Source: Chitinophagales bacterium (lineage in GTDB: Bacteria > Bacteroidota > Bacteroidia > Chitinophagales > BACL12). Taken from it: 64,000 nucleotides of DNA. Shown here piece by piece: positions 34,020-42,050 of this stretch; positions within the stretch are counted from its first letter, which is position 1, and the number at the start of each line of letters is the position of its first letter. Both the position numbers and the translations under genes were made by a program. The notes beneath the pieces were generated by a model. It ran no database searches. It was not told the origin of the DNA and saw only the letters and a program-made list of their open reading frames with translations. The DNA is taken from the NCBI GenBank assembly GCA_020636645.1, contig JACJXO010000007.1, positions 1-64,000 of the forward strand, given 5' to 3'.

Positions 34020-35299
34020 TGCGACTGGCTCTCCTGACGGGATTGTTCCTTGCCTCTTTTTATGTATTCGGTCAGCAGCCGGTAACTCCCCGCACGCTGA
34101 ACACCTGGTATGATCCGGCATTTGTACATGCCAGTACCACCGACAGCATGGTGGTAACTTCATGGGGAGATGCCTGGGCCGGCAGCAATGCTTTGCCATC
34201 CACCTTCGCCTATAAATTTTTATTCGGAGGTGAAGTGACCGACAAGATCAAAGAACAGGCCACTAAAAAACTGGATCCGCTGAATACGGGCGGCTATGAT
34301 TTTCAATATGGTCTCTGGTATTCTTCTTTCCTCTCCTTCATGCCAGGCTATCGGGTGCATGTGGGCATAGAACAAACCGCACACAGAGGATTCATCTTCA
34401 CTGACGATCTGCTGCGTATGGGTCTCTATGGCAACGCCATCTTTGCCGATGAAACTGCGGTGTTTGATGGCAGCGGTTATGATGCAAAAGCCTACATGAA
34501 CCTCAAACTGGCCGTAAGCAAGGAAGCACAATTGGGGAAAAATCAGCTCTTCTTTTCCATTGGCATGGGTATTCTGGAAGGACTGGCTGGAGAAGAACTG
34601 GACATCAGCAATGGCAGCATCTACACTGCACCCGATGGATCCTACCTGGACCTTGATTATGCCTTCACTTATAATACCACAGGCCGTGGAGCAAACAAGA
34701 TCAGCAATCCCAGAGGCTGGGCTGTGGGTGGCGATCTCTCTGCTTTGCTTATAGGCGATGACAACAAGTGGCAGGCCGCAGCCAGCATATCTGACCTCGG
34801 CGTCCTGGCATGGAATCACGAACGACTGGCTCGTTATGCCGGCGATACCACCTCCACCTATGAAGGTATAGACGTGACCGATATCGTGCTGGGAGTGCAG
34901 GACCTGAGCAGCAACAGCAACAGCGATCTGCTGCTCACCTATATTGACCTCGATACCCTGGATGGTAATTTCAGCAGCGTCACTCCTGCCCGTTTCGATG
35001 CGCACTTCTCCTACCAGCTGATGGAAGGAACTGACCTCACTGCCGGTGTCACCCATCGCCTCGGGTCTAGCTTTGATCCGGCCGTGTACCTCATTGGCAG
35101 CAAACAATTCGGCCCATCAGAAGCCCAGGTCATGCTGAGCTTTGGCGGATATGGCGGTTGGGGTATCGGCGGTGGCTATGGCATCACCGTGATGGATCAT
35201 TACCACGTGGACATCCGCACCCCGAACATCCTCGCTTTCATCGTTCCGGGCTTCAGCACCGTGAGCGGTTTGCAACTCCGCTTGAGTGCCGGATTTTAA
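34019..35299 (+). CDS. DUF5723-type exported, probable outer-membrane beta-barrel protein
   Basis: A 426-residue protein with signal peptide (MRLALLTGLFLASFYVFGQ). It shows the DUF5723-like pattern: NTWYDPAFVHAS near the N-terminus, central FSIGMGILEGL and WAVGGDLSALL strands, and a C-terminal barrel-like region ending GLQLRLSAGF. It follows the large lipoprotein with a 1-base overlap, so the two likely act together at the outer membrane. Function unknown. Confidence 0.75.
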   Translation: MRLALLTGLFLASFYVFGQQPVTPRTLNTWYDPAFVHASTTDSMVVTSWGDAWAGSNALPSTFAYKFLFGGEVTDKIKEQATKKLDPLNTGGYDFQYGLWYSSFLSFMPGYRVHVGIEQTAHRGFIFTDDLLRMGLYGNAIFADETAVFDGSGYDAKAYMNLKLAVSKEAQLGKNQLFFSIGMGILEGLAGEELDISNGSIYTAPDGSYLDLDYAFTYNTTGRGANKISNPRGWAVGGDLSALLIGDDNKWQAAASISDLGVLAWNHERLARYAGDTTSTYEGIDVTDIVLGVQDLSSNSNSDLLLTYIDLDTLDGNFSSVTPARFDAHFSYQLMEGTDLTAGVTHRLGSSFDPAVYLIGSKQFGPSEAQVMLSFGGYGGWGIGGGYGITVMDHYHVDIRTPNILAFIVPGFSTVSGLQLRLSAGF

Positions 35300-35314
35300 G
35301 TGCCCCGATTCCTG

Positions 35315-35322
35315 TATTTTTG
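35315..35322 (+). promoter_or_regulatory. -7 promoter box TATTTTTG of the GGR-like reductase
   Basis: Exact TAnnTTTG match ending 6 bases before ATG 35329 and 15 bases after the preceding stop. Confidence 0.6.
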
Positions 35323-35328
35323 CCGCTC

Positions 35329-36579
35329 ATGTCGGCCATTTCAACTGATGTTCTGGTATTGGGAGCCGGTCCCGGAGGGGCCATGGCAGCGCTGTTCCTG
35401 CACAAGGAAGGCGTGGATTGTGTGGTGGTGGACAAGGCGGTATTTCCCCGCGACAAGATCTGCGGAGATGCCCTCAGCGGCAAGGTGGTGGAAGTACTCA
35501 ACCGCTATGACCGTGCGCTTACCGATAAACTTGCATTGCGAAAGGAAAGTCTGCCCTGCTGGGGTGTGACCTTCGTGGCACCCGATCTGGAAGCCCTGAG
35601 TATTCCTTTTCAACTAAGCGGAAACGGACAGGAAAGGGAAAGAGCTCCGGGATTCATCAGCAGGCGGATGGACTTTGACAACTTCCTGGTGGATGAGGTG
35701 CGGGGAAAGGATGGCATCCGGCTGATGGAAGGATGTGAGATCAAAAGTTTTGAGCGGAATGCCGATGGTTACCTCTTCACTGCTGCCGATGGTACTACCA
35801 TACAGGCGAGGATGGTCATCGTGGCCGATGGTGCCCACAGTCGCTTTGCGAAAGAAGTGGCCGGCATCGAAGTGGAGAAGGAACATTATTGCGCCGGTGT
35901 ACGTGCCTACTATGAAGGGGTGGAAGGAATAGCCGACGGCAACTATATAGAACTGCATTTTCTCAAGGATCTCCTGCCAGGATATTTCTGGATATTCCCA
36001 TTGCCGGATGGTGGTGCCAACGTGGGGCTGGGCATCCGTTCAGACTACGCTTCCAAAAGGCGGATCAACCTGCGCAAAGAGTTACCGGAGTTGATAAAAC
36101 GCTATCCGCAACTGCAGGAGAGATTCAAAAATGCCCGGCTCACCGACGAGATCAGGGGCTATGGGCTGCCACTGGGGTCCAAAAAACGCCCCCTTTCCGG
36201 CGATCATTATCTCCTCGTGGGCGATGCCGCCAGCCTGATAGATCCATTTACCGGAGAAGGCATTGGCAACGCCATGCTGAGCGGCATGCTGGCTGCACAA
36301 CAGGCAGTCAAAGCTGTGCAGGCCGGACGTTTTGATGCCGCTTTCCAGCAGCCTTATGACCAGGCCATTTTCCGCAGGCTGTGGCCCGAACTGAAGCTCA
36401 GCTACCGCATGCAGCGCCTCGTCAATTACCCCTGGCTGTTTAATTTTGTGGTACGAAAGGCGAACCGGAACCGCGTGCTGCGGGAAACCATTACGGTCAT
36501 GTTCGAAGATATTGACCTGCGTGACCGCCTCCGGAAGCCTTCATTTTATTTTCAATTGTTATTTTCGGGTAAAACATAA
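35329..36579 (+). CDS. Geranylgeranyl-reductase-family flavoprotein
   Basis: A 416-residue FAD-dependent enzyme of the geranylgeranyl reductase / PHBH-like superfamily, which reduces prenyl chains or halogenates/hydroxylates; the substrate is not predictable. It has the N-terminal GAGPGG dinucleotide motif (about 11-16), CGDALSGKV, DFDNFLVD, a central VADGAHSRFAK and C-terminal LVGDAASLIDPFTGEGIGNAM. Start at ATG 35329 follows a -7 box; a longer frame to 35158 overlaps the previous gene. Four bases downstream begins a tiny lipoprotein gene. Confidence 0.88.
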   Translation: MSAISTDVLVLGAGPGGAMAALFLHKEGVDCVVVDKAVFPRDKICGDALSGKVVEVLNRYDRALTDKLALRKESLPCWGVTFVAPDLEALSIPFQLSGNGQERERAPGFISRRMDFDNFLVDEVRGKDGIRLMEGCEIKSFERNADGYLFTAADGTTIQARMVIVADGAHSRFAKEVAGIEVEKEHYCAGVRAYYEGVEGIADGNYIELHFLKDLLPGYFWIFPLPDGGANVGLGIRSDYASKRRINLRKELPELIKRYPQLQERFKNARLTDEIRGYGLPLGSKKRPLSGDHYLLVGDAASLIDPFTGEGIGNAMLSGMLAAQQAVKAVQAGRFDAAFQQPYDQAIFRRLWPELKLSYRMQRLVNYPWLFNFVVRKANRNRVLRETITVMFEDIDLRDRLRKPSFYFQLLFSGKT

Positions 36580-36583
36580 CGAC

Positions 36584-36727
36584 ATGAAAAAAACCATTTA
36601 TCTCTTGCTGCTGGGCGTAGTGCTCGGACTGGCTGCCTGCAGCGACAAGAAAGACAAAGGCAATGACAGTGATCACGACGATATGGACCAGCTCACCCTG
36701 GTGGTATCTGCTGATCAGCTGGCCTGA
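36584..36727 (+). CDS. Tiny lipoprotein (47 residues)
   Basis: An in-frame ATG at 36584 opens a classic lipoprotein signal MKKTIYLLLLGVVLGLAAC (Cys19) followed by a short acidic tail rich in Asp and Lys and then a stop. It begins 4 bases after the reductase stop. The DNA after it leads directly into another lipoprotein gene with a similar start, so it may be a genuine short lipoprotein or the remnant of a duplicate. Confidence 0.5.
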   Translation: MKKTIYLLLLGVVLGLAACSDKKDKGNDSDHDDMDQLTLVVSADQLA

Positions 36728-36740
36728 TCTAAAAACCAAT

Positions 36741-37247
36741 ATGCATATGAACAAGTTGATGTACAGCCTGCTGATGGCAGGCATGATCTCTTTTGCCGCC
36801 TGCGGACAGTCGGGCGAAGAGGCACATGATGAAAAAGCTTCCGGCGTAGAACAGAATGAGGCCGGCGGATACGGTAAGGTGGTAACACCTGATAATCCTG
36901 TAGCCCTGACAGATCTGATGGACGATATGGACAAGGCCAATGGCTTCCAGGGGCAGGTGACAGGCACCGTAGTAGCCAGTTGCCAGAACAAAGGTTGCTG
37001 GATGACCCTGGACGGGGGCAACGGACAAACCATGATGGTCAGCTTCAAAGACTACGGCTTTTTCGTGCCGATGGACATGGCCGGAAAGCAAGTGGTCATT
37101 GAGGGAATAGCTGAGATCCGCACGGTAGGCGTGGATGAGCAGCGCCACCTGGCCCAGGACGGAGGCGCCTCCGAAGAAGAGATCAATGCCATTACCGAAG
37201 AGAAGCAGGAGCTCAGCTTCGTGGCCGACGGTGTGGTGGTCATCTGA
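36741..37247 (+). CDS. DUF4920 lipoprotein
   Basis: 168 residues from ATG 36741 with lipobox MISFAAC. The mature protein matches the DUF4920 pattern: a small beta domain with VVASCQNKGCWMTLDGG, VSFKDYGFFVPMDMAGKQVVIEG and a C-terminal helix (SEEEINAITEEKQELSFVADGVVVI). The conserved GCWM and FKDYGFFVP segments suggest ligand or metal binding, but no function is established. It is the last gene before tRNA-Lys. Confidence 0.85.
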   Translation: MHMNKLMYSLLMAGMISFAACGQSGEEAHDEKASGVEQNEAGGYGKVVTPDNPVALTDLMDDMDKANGFQGQVTGTVVASCQNKGCWMTLDGGNGQTMMVSFKDYGFFVPMDMAGKQVVIEGIAEIRTVGVDEQRHLAQDGGASEEEINAITEEKQELSFVADGVVVI

Positions 37248-37285
37248 TTTTATCCACAGCATTTGGGCAGAATAGCTCAAACGAT

Positions 37286-37293
37286 TATCTTTG
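37286..37293 (+). promoter_or_regulatory. -7 promoter box TATCTTTG of tRNA-Lys
   Basis: Exact TAnnTTTG match, 26 bases before the mature tRNA. Between them CCACCTTT and AAAGGTGG (37296-37316) form a small hairpin that may be part of the 5' leader. Confidence 0.6.
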
Positions 37294-37319
37294 CCCCACC
37301 TTTGAAAAAAAGGTGGCAC

Positions 37320-37393
37320 GATTCCGTAGCTCAGCTGGCTAGAGCATAACACTTTTAATGTTGGGGTCCTGGGTTCGAGTCCCAGCGGAATCA
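37320..37393 (+). tRNA. tRNA-Lys (UUU anticodon)
   Basis: Cloverleaf read by eye: acceptor GATTCCG/CGGAATC, D-arm GCTC...GAGC, anticodon stem TAACA/TGTTG with loop CTTTTAA (anticodon TTT, Lys), T-arm CTGGG-TTCGAGT-CCCAG, discriminator A. The downstream side has a terminator at 37407 and then repeats and pseudogenes. Confidence 0.93.
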
Positions 37394-37789
37394 CAGATAA
37401 ATGATCAACTCCCGCTCCAAAAGAGCGGGAGTTTTCTTTTGGTGAACAGCAGCCGAACCCAGAGGTTCGGGCGGATGTGAGCCAAAAGAAAACCCGGCTG
37501 CGATAGCAGGCGCAGTTTGATCATTCTGACTCTGGATAAGCCAGGGGCCGGCGAAGCCAATCCCAGCGATCAATAAGACCAATCACATTGTAATCCTCGT
37601 CAACAGAACCCAGAGGTTTGAGCAGACGGCCAACTCCAAACTGCCTATCGCCAACTGAAAGGGGGCCGGCAAAGCCAATCTAAGTTTCAGATAAGATGCT
37701 TTACTTCCTTATTTTCATAGTATGTCAATTTGAGCATATATGGACTACATTCATACAGTTACTGAGGTCACCTAATTCGAATACTACTC
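37394..37789. other. 396-bp non-coding region after tRNA-Lys with duplicated units
   Basis: Beyond the terminator it contains two imperfect pairs: GAACCCAGAGGTTCGGGCGG (37455-37474) with GAACCCAGAGGTTTGAGCAG (37606-37625), and GGGGCCGGCGAAGCCAATC (37544-37562) with GGGGCCGGCAAAGCCAATC (37662-37680). These look like a diverged duplication of an intergenic element. No gene seen. Confidence 0.6.
37407..37440 (+). terminator. Rho-independent terminator of tRNA-Lys
   Basis: Perfect 11-bp stem AACTCCCGCTC / GAGCGGGAGTT around CAAAA, followed by TTCTTTT, 14 bases after the tRNA. Confidence 0.85.
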
Positions 37790-38424
37790 ATGAAAAACCT
37801 GCTACTAGTATTTCTTTTTATTGGTTCGGCGAATATCACATACTGTCAGAATCAAATTGCCAACGACAGAATATTCAGGCGCACTTTTCTAAGACTGAAT
37901 TAGAAGACCTTCAGCTATTGTTTGATTTCTTTAACCAAACCATATGCGATTCGAATGAAGTATTGAAGATTGCTATCAAGCCTATTTCATAAGACTAAAT
38001 GAGGCAGCTGAGGATGGTGTAATGTATTTGCATATACCTTTCGAAGAACAACAGGAGGTCTATAAGAAACTCAGTGATTCCACATTTCGGGAAATATGGG
38101 TTTTCGGAGAAGCCTGGTTTCAAGAAACACCCGATCACATTTACGTACAATCTATTTTAATGCAAATGGTGATTTCATGAGGTTCCTGAAAAGGCGAGCA
38201 GAAAAGATGCGTTCATTAATGTCTGTTATGAGTCAGCCAAACTTACTGGCATGCCGGGTGCTACTGTTGTGGCAGAAATATACAGGAATAACAATACGTT
38301 TGACATAGAAGATGTTAAAGTAAAGTTTGTCATTGCGGTCATGAATCTGACCCTGAACGATCAGTACAAGAGAAAGGAGATGATCCGGCCTGATGATCGA
38401 TCTAAAATAAAAAGTAAGGAATAG
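37790..38424 (+). pseudogene. Decayed gene for a secreted protein (about 210 codons, four frameshifts)
   Basis: ATG 37790 opens a clear signal peptide (MKNLLLVFLFIGSANITYC, then QNQIAN) but the frame stops after 37 codons. Coherent coding continues in other frames: FSKTELEDLQLLFDFFNQTIC, then EDCYQAYFIRLNEAAEDGVM...HIPFEEQQEVYKKLSD, then NGDFMRFL, then EKASRKDAFINVCYESAKLTG...DDRSKIKSKE to TAG 38424. Reading frame changes in the order 2, 1, 0, 2, 1 (position modulo 3), always the same direction. The parent protein family is not recognised. Either genuine decay or, less likely, clustered sequence errors. Confidence 0.7.
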
Positions 38425-38537
38425 GCATTCGATCAGGTTTGGAATGCTCATTAACCACTATTTTATTTAATCTTTTTGTCCTTTTATTTATTTATGCAGA
38501 CTTTTATTTAACTTTTTATTCTTTTCTTAAATTAGGC

Positions 38538-38545
38538 TATCTTTG
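38538..38545 (+). promoter_or_regulatory. -7 promoter box TATCTTTG of the Fic pseudogene
   Basis: Exact TAnnTTTG match ending 10 bases before ATG 38556; the promoter appears intact although the gene is not. Confidence 0.55.
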
Positions 38546-38555
38546 TTGAAGAAAC

Positions 38556-39672
38556 ATGAAAAACTTCAAAGCAGGAACCTATATCTCTCAGGGCAGCTTT
38601 AAAAGCTTTGTGCCAAATGAAATAAACCGGATCTGGCAAATTGATGATCCGGAAGTAATTGGTCTGCTTAGCAAAGCTGACAGGCAGTTAGGTCGGTTGG
38701 ATATGTATTCCGAATACATTCCAAACCTGGATCTTTTATCAGAATGCATGTAATAAAAGAGGCCACACAATCCAGCAAAATTGAAGGCACCAGGACAAAC
38801 ATTGAGGATGCATTACAGAACAAACACAATGTTGCAGAAGAAAGAAGAGAAGATTGGGAAGAAGTTCAGAATTATATAAAAGCATTGAACCAGGCCATTC
38901 AATCACTGGAAGATCTGCCATTTTCTTCCAGATTGATCAGGCAAGCACATAAGACTTTATTGCATGGTGTAAGAGGGAAAAATAAACAACCCGGAGTTTT
39001 CAGAACCAGTCAGAACTGGATCGGAGGAGCAACCCTATCAGATGCCACATTTATACCACCTCCGGCGTCAGAAATTTCAAGGTTAATGGGAGACCTGGAG
39101 AAATTCGCACATAACGAAGAGGTCTTCTTTCCTGATCTGCTAAAAATTGCTTTGATCCATTATCAGTTTGAAACGATACACCCATTTCTGGACGGAATGG
39201 CCGAGTAGGCCGATTATGCATCACACTTTATCTTGTTGAAAAGGCCTGCTTAAAAACCTGTATTGTATTTGTCAGATTTCTTTGAAAAAACAGGCAGCTA
39301 TATTACGACAATCTAATGAAGACCAGATTGGATAATAATATCAAACAGTGGTACAAATTTTTCTAGTTGGTATTATTGAAACAGCTAAAAGCAGCATTGC
39401 AACTTTTGACAATATTCTAAAACTTCAGAAAGAGATCAATGAAAAGATCAATACACTTGGAAGCCGGGCCGGCAATGCAAACCTGGTCATTGACAGCCTA
39501 TATCAGAATCCTTACAAATGCTCAGCAAGTAGCCAGTCTGACTGGATTGTCATTACCAACTGCTTACAAGATCGTATCAGATCTGGAAACTCTTGGTATA
39601 ATTCGAGAATTTACAGGAGCACAACGCGGTAAACAATATTGGTTTAAAGATTACCTGGACCTGTTTAAATAA
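38556..39672 (+). pseudogene. Fic-family protein, inactivated by multiple frameshifts
   Basis: Fragments in all three frames assemble into a full-length Fic-domain protein of about 370 codons, a family that AMPylates or otherwise modifies target proteins. Present in order: N-terminal segment to 38753; helix with inhibitory-type motif SSKIEGT and core (38744-39208); the Fic motif HPFLDG, where a missing base turns GGA-AAT-GGC-CGA (GNGRVGR) into GGA-ATG-GCC-GAG-TAG at 39194-39208; then GRVGRLC...VEKACLK, KNRQLYYDNLM, FLVGIIETAKSS, and a C-terminal winged-helix region (VASLTGLSLPTAYKIVSDLE) ending at 39672. At least six frame changes are needed. Non-functional. Confidence 0.85.
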
Positions 39673-39774
39673 ATATGTCTTTTTTAGCTGCAGTTGGCAT
39701 CCCCGCCAACCGTCCATCCCACCCCATTCACCATCCCCAAACTCCGTAATTTCGTCCTGGAATTTCCCATTTGC

Positions 39775-40416
39775 ATGTCGGCCAAACCACTGAAATACTA
39801 CTCCCGTCCGGAAGAGAATCTCAACATCGCTACCCATGGTCTGGGTGTGCTGCTTAGCATCGTGGCGCTTGTGCTGCTGATCGGGAAAGCCCGTGCAGCT
39901 GCAACACCTTATTACCTGGTGAGCTTTACGGTATTTGGCATCAGTTTGATCCTGCTCTATACCGCCTCTACCCTGTATCATGCATCGGTCAGACCGGAGC
40001 TGCGTTCAAAGTTCAAAGTACTGGACCACGCGGTCATCTTCGTGCTGATAGCCGGCACCTACACCCCGTTCACCCTGATCACATTGCATGGCTGGGTGGG
40101 CTGGACCATCTTCGGGGTGGTCTGGGGCATCGCTGCAGTGGGTATGGTCTTCAAGCTGTTCCACACCGGCAGGTATGAGAAGATATCTACCATCGCCTAT
40201 GTGGCCATGGGCTGGATCATCGTGTTTGCCATTGTACCACTGATACAGAACCTGGCCAGCGGCGGGCTCTGGTGGCTGCTGGCAGGCGGTGCCTGTTATA
40301 CCCTCGGGGCAGTGCTGTACCGCATGCATAATCTGCCATACAACCACGCCATCTTTCATGTGTTTGTGCTGCTGGGTAGTTTTTCGCATTTCATGGCTGT
40401 TTATAAGTTTGTCTGA
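39775..40416 (+). CDS. Hemolysin III / TrhA-type (PAQR superfamily) membrane protein
   Basis: 213 residues from ATG 39775 with seven hydrophobic segments. Family marks are the N-terminal RPEENLNIATHGLGVLLS, STLYHASVRPELRSKFKVLDHAVIFVLIAGTYTPF with the metal-binding Ser-His-Asp-His pattern, and the C-terminal VLLGSFSHFMAVYKFV carrying the second His cluster (HNLPYNHAIFHVFVLLGSFSH). PAQR/TrhA members affect membrane fluidity or act as receptors or hydrolases; the name hemolysin is historical. TAATTTCG at 39747-39754 is a -7-like box 20 bases upstream. Confidence 0.9.
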   Translation: MSAKPLKYYSRPEENLNIATHGLGVLLSIVALVLLIGKARAAATPYYLVSFTVFGISLILLYTASTLYHASVRPELRSKFKVLDHAVIFVLIAGTYTPFTLITLHGWVGWTIFGVVWGIAAVGMVFKLFHTGRYEKISTIAYVAMGWIIVFAIVPLIQNLASGGLWWLLAGGACYTLGAVLYRMHNLPYNHAIFHVFVLLGSFSHFMAVYKFV

Positions 40417-40540
40417 ACATCAGCCTGTTCGGGTCTGTTTATTGTCAGGATAATCAGGAAGGATGGATTGCTTCAGGTATTACTTTTACTTTTGCGCATC
40501 AGAAAAAAATAACCACTTACGCCGGCATAATTTGAAACCA

Positions 40541-41914
40541 ATGACCAGAATCAGACTACTTATTCTACTCACCACATTTTCCTTTTGTGGCAGATCAATT
40601 GCACAATGTTCAGATGTGTCTCTGCTTGTCAGTTCTTCAGACACGACCTATGTACAACTCTACCATCCGGCCTTGTTCCTGATCCCTTCAGGCGATGCCA
40701 ATATCTGTTACTGGACTGTTACCACTTTTTCAGGTGAACTCGTGCACAGCGACACCACAAGCGGAGATTTTGAAGCGCAAAGCTTTTCCTACTTTGACCA
40801 TTCTGTTCCGGTCACCGATTCCATGAAAGTCACCCTGATCATTGAAAACCCTGTGGAGGATATCACCTGTGCGATCAATGACACCTTGTTCTGGGAAGAG
40901 ACGGAGGTCATTCCGGGTGTATTCTTTGGCAACTGGGCTATACTTAGTGATAATGGCGGTGTAGAAGGTGCTGCTTATTCTGTCACCTTCCAGGTAGATA
41001 TGAGTGAAGTATCTGACCCATTCACCACCCCCGAAGTGAACGGCACCTTCAACGACTGGTGTGGTGGATGCGCCCCGATGACCGACGATGATGCCGATAA
41101 CATCTGGCAGATCACCATAGACCTGGAAGCGGGTTTCTATGAGTATAAATATGCTGCTGACACCTGGACCATACAGGAATCTCTTACACCCGGAGATCCT
41201 TGTACCATGACCACTGATATCTTTACCAATCGTACACTGGACGTTTCAGAAGACATGGTACTTGAAGCCGTTTGCTGGGGAAGCTGTGAAGCCTGTGAAA
41301 CAGAAACGACTGTGTATTCTGTCACCTTCATGGTAAACATGAACGAAGTATCAGAAGACTTCACCACCCCCGAAGTGAACGGCACCTTCAACGACTGGTG
41401 TGGTGGATGCGCCCCAATGACCGACGATGATGCCGATAACATCTGGCAGATCACCATAGACCTGGAAGAAGGTTCATATGAGTACAAATTTGCCGCTGAC
41501 ACCTGGACCATACAGGAATCTCTTACACCAGGCGATCCCTGTACCGTTACAGCAGACATTTTCACCAACCGTCAACTGGATGTTTTTGAAGATATCGTAC
41601 TGAATGCAGTTTGCTGGGGAAGTTGTGAAGCGTGTGACACTACAGGCGGCCCAACTTCATCATCGTTGTTCGAGCTGAACGATCAGGTACAGCTGTTACC
41701 CTCTGTAGTTGATGATGGATTCGTACTCAGCGGATTGACGCAGACATATTCATTCAGTATAACAGATTTGAACGGTCGATTGATGGATCGCTATAGAAAT
41801 GTTCCTGCCGGTCAGAAGATCATGACAGATACTTATGCTCCGGGTCTATATATACTTATACTGACATCCGAAACCGGTGAGGTCATTGCTATGAAGAAAT
41901 TCTTCAAAGAATAG
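40541..41914 (+). CDS. T9SS-secreted protein with two near-identical CBM-like domains
   Basis: 457 residues from ATG 40541: signal peptide (LLILLTTFSFCGRSIAQ), an N-terminal beta domain (about 20-145), two tandem domains of about 111 residues (about 146-256 and 258-370) and a C-terminal T9SS type A sorting domain (about 385-457, ending APGLYILILTSETGEVIAMKKFFKE). Each repeat has VNGTFNDWCGGCAPMTDDDADN and WTIQESLTPGDPC, resembling starch/glycogen-binding beta-sandwiches with added cysteines. Exported through the type IX system and anchored or released at the surface. Substrate unknown. Confidence 0.85.
   Translation: MTRIRLLILLTTFSFCGRSIAQCSDVSLLVSSSDTTYVQLYHPALFLIPSGDANICYWTVTTFSGELVHSDTTSGDFEAQSFSYFDHSVPVTDSMKVTLIIENPVEDITCAINDTLFWEETEVIPGVFFGNWAILSDNGGVEGAAYSVTFQVDMSEVSDPFTTPEVNGTFNDWCGGCAPMTDDDADNIWQITIDLEAGFYEYKYAADTWTIQESLTPGDPCTMTTDIFTNRTLDVSEDMVLEAVCWGSCEACETETTVYSVTFMVNMNEVSEDFTTPEVNGTFNDWCGGCAPMTDDDADNIWQITIDLEEGSYEYKFAADTWTIQESLTPGDPCTVTADIFTNRQLDVFEDIVLNAVCWGSCEACDTTGGPTSSSLFELNDQVQLLPSVVDDGFVLSGLTQTYSFSITDLNGRLMDRYRNVPAGQKIMTDTYAPGLYILILTSETGEVIAMKKFFKE
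41030..41135 (+). repeat. Tandem domain repeat in the T9SS protein, first copy
   Basis: DNA from about 41030-41135 is nearly identical to 41364-41469 (334-bp period), including a long uninterrupted run over GAAGTGAACGGCACCTTC and the following bases, suggesting recent duplication or gene conversion of one module. Confidence 0.8.
41364..41469 (+). repeat. Tandem domain repeat in the T9SS protein, second copy
   Basis: Second copy of the 41030-41135 segment; differences are few and mainly third-position within this core, while flanking parts of the two domains have diverged more. Confidence 0.8.
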
Positions 41915-42050
41915 CCCATCCTCACCCTATTCTGTTTGACCAGATCGTTTGGTTACCGGTTGTACTTGTAAAAACATCAGTACCGGAATCAGAAATACGC
42001 ATTTCCGGCGTTCTTTTCTCTTTTGATCATGGTGATTAAAAGAACTGAAA

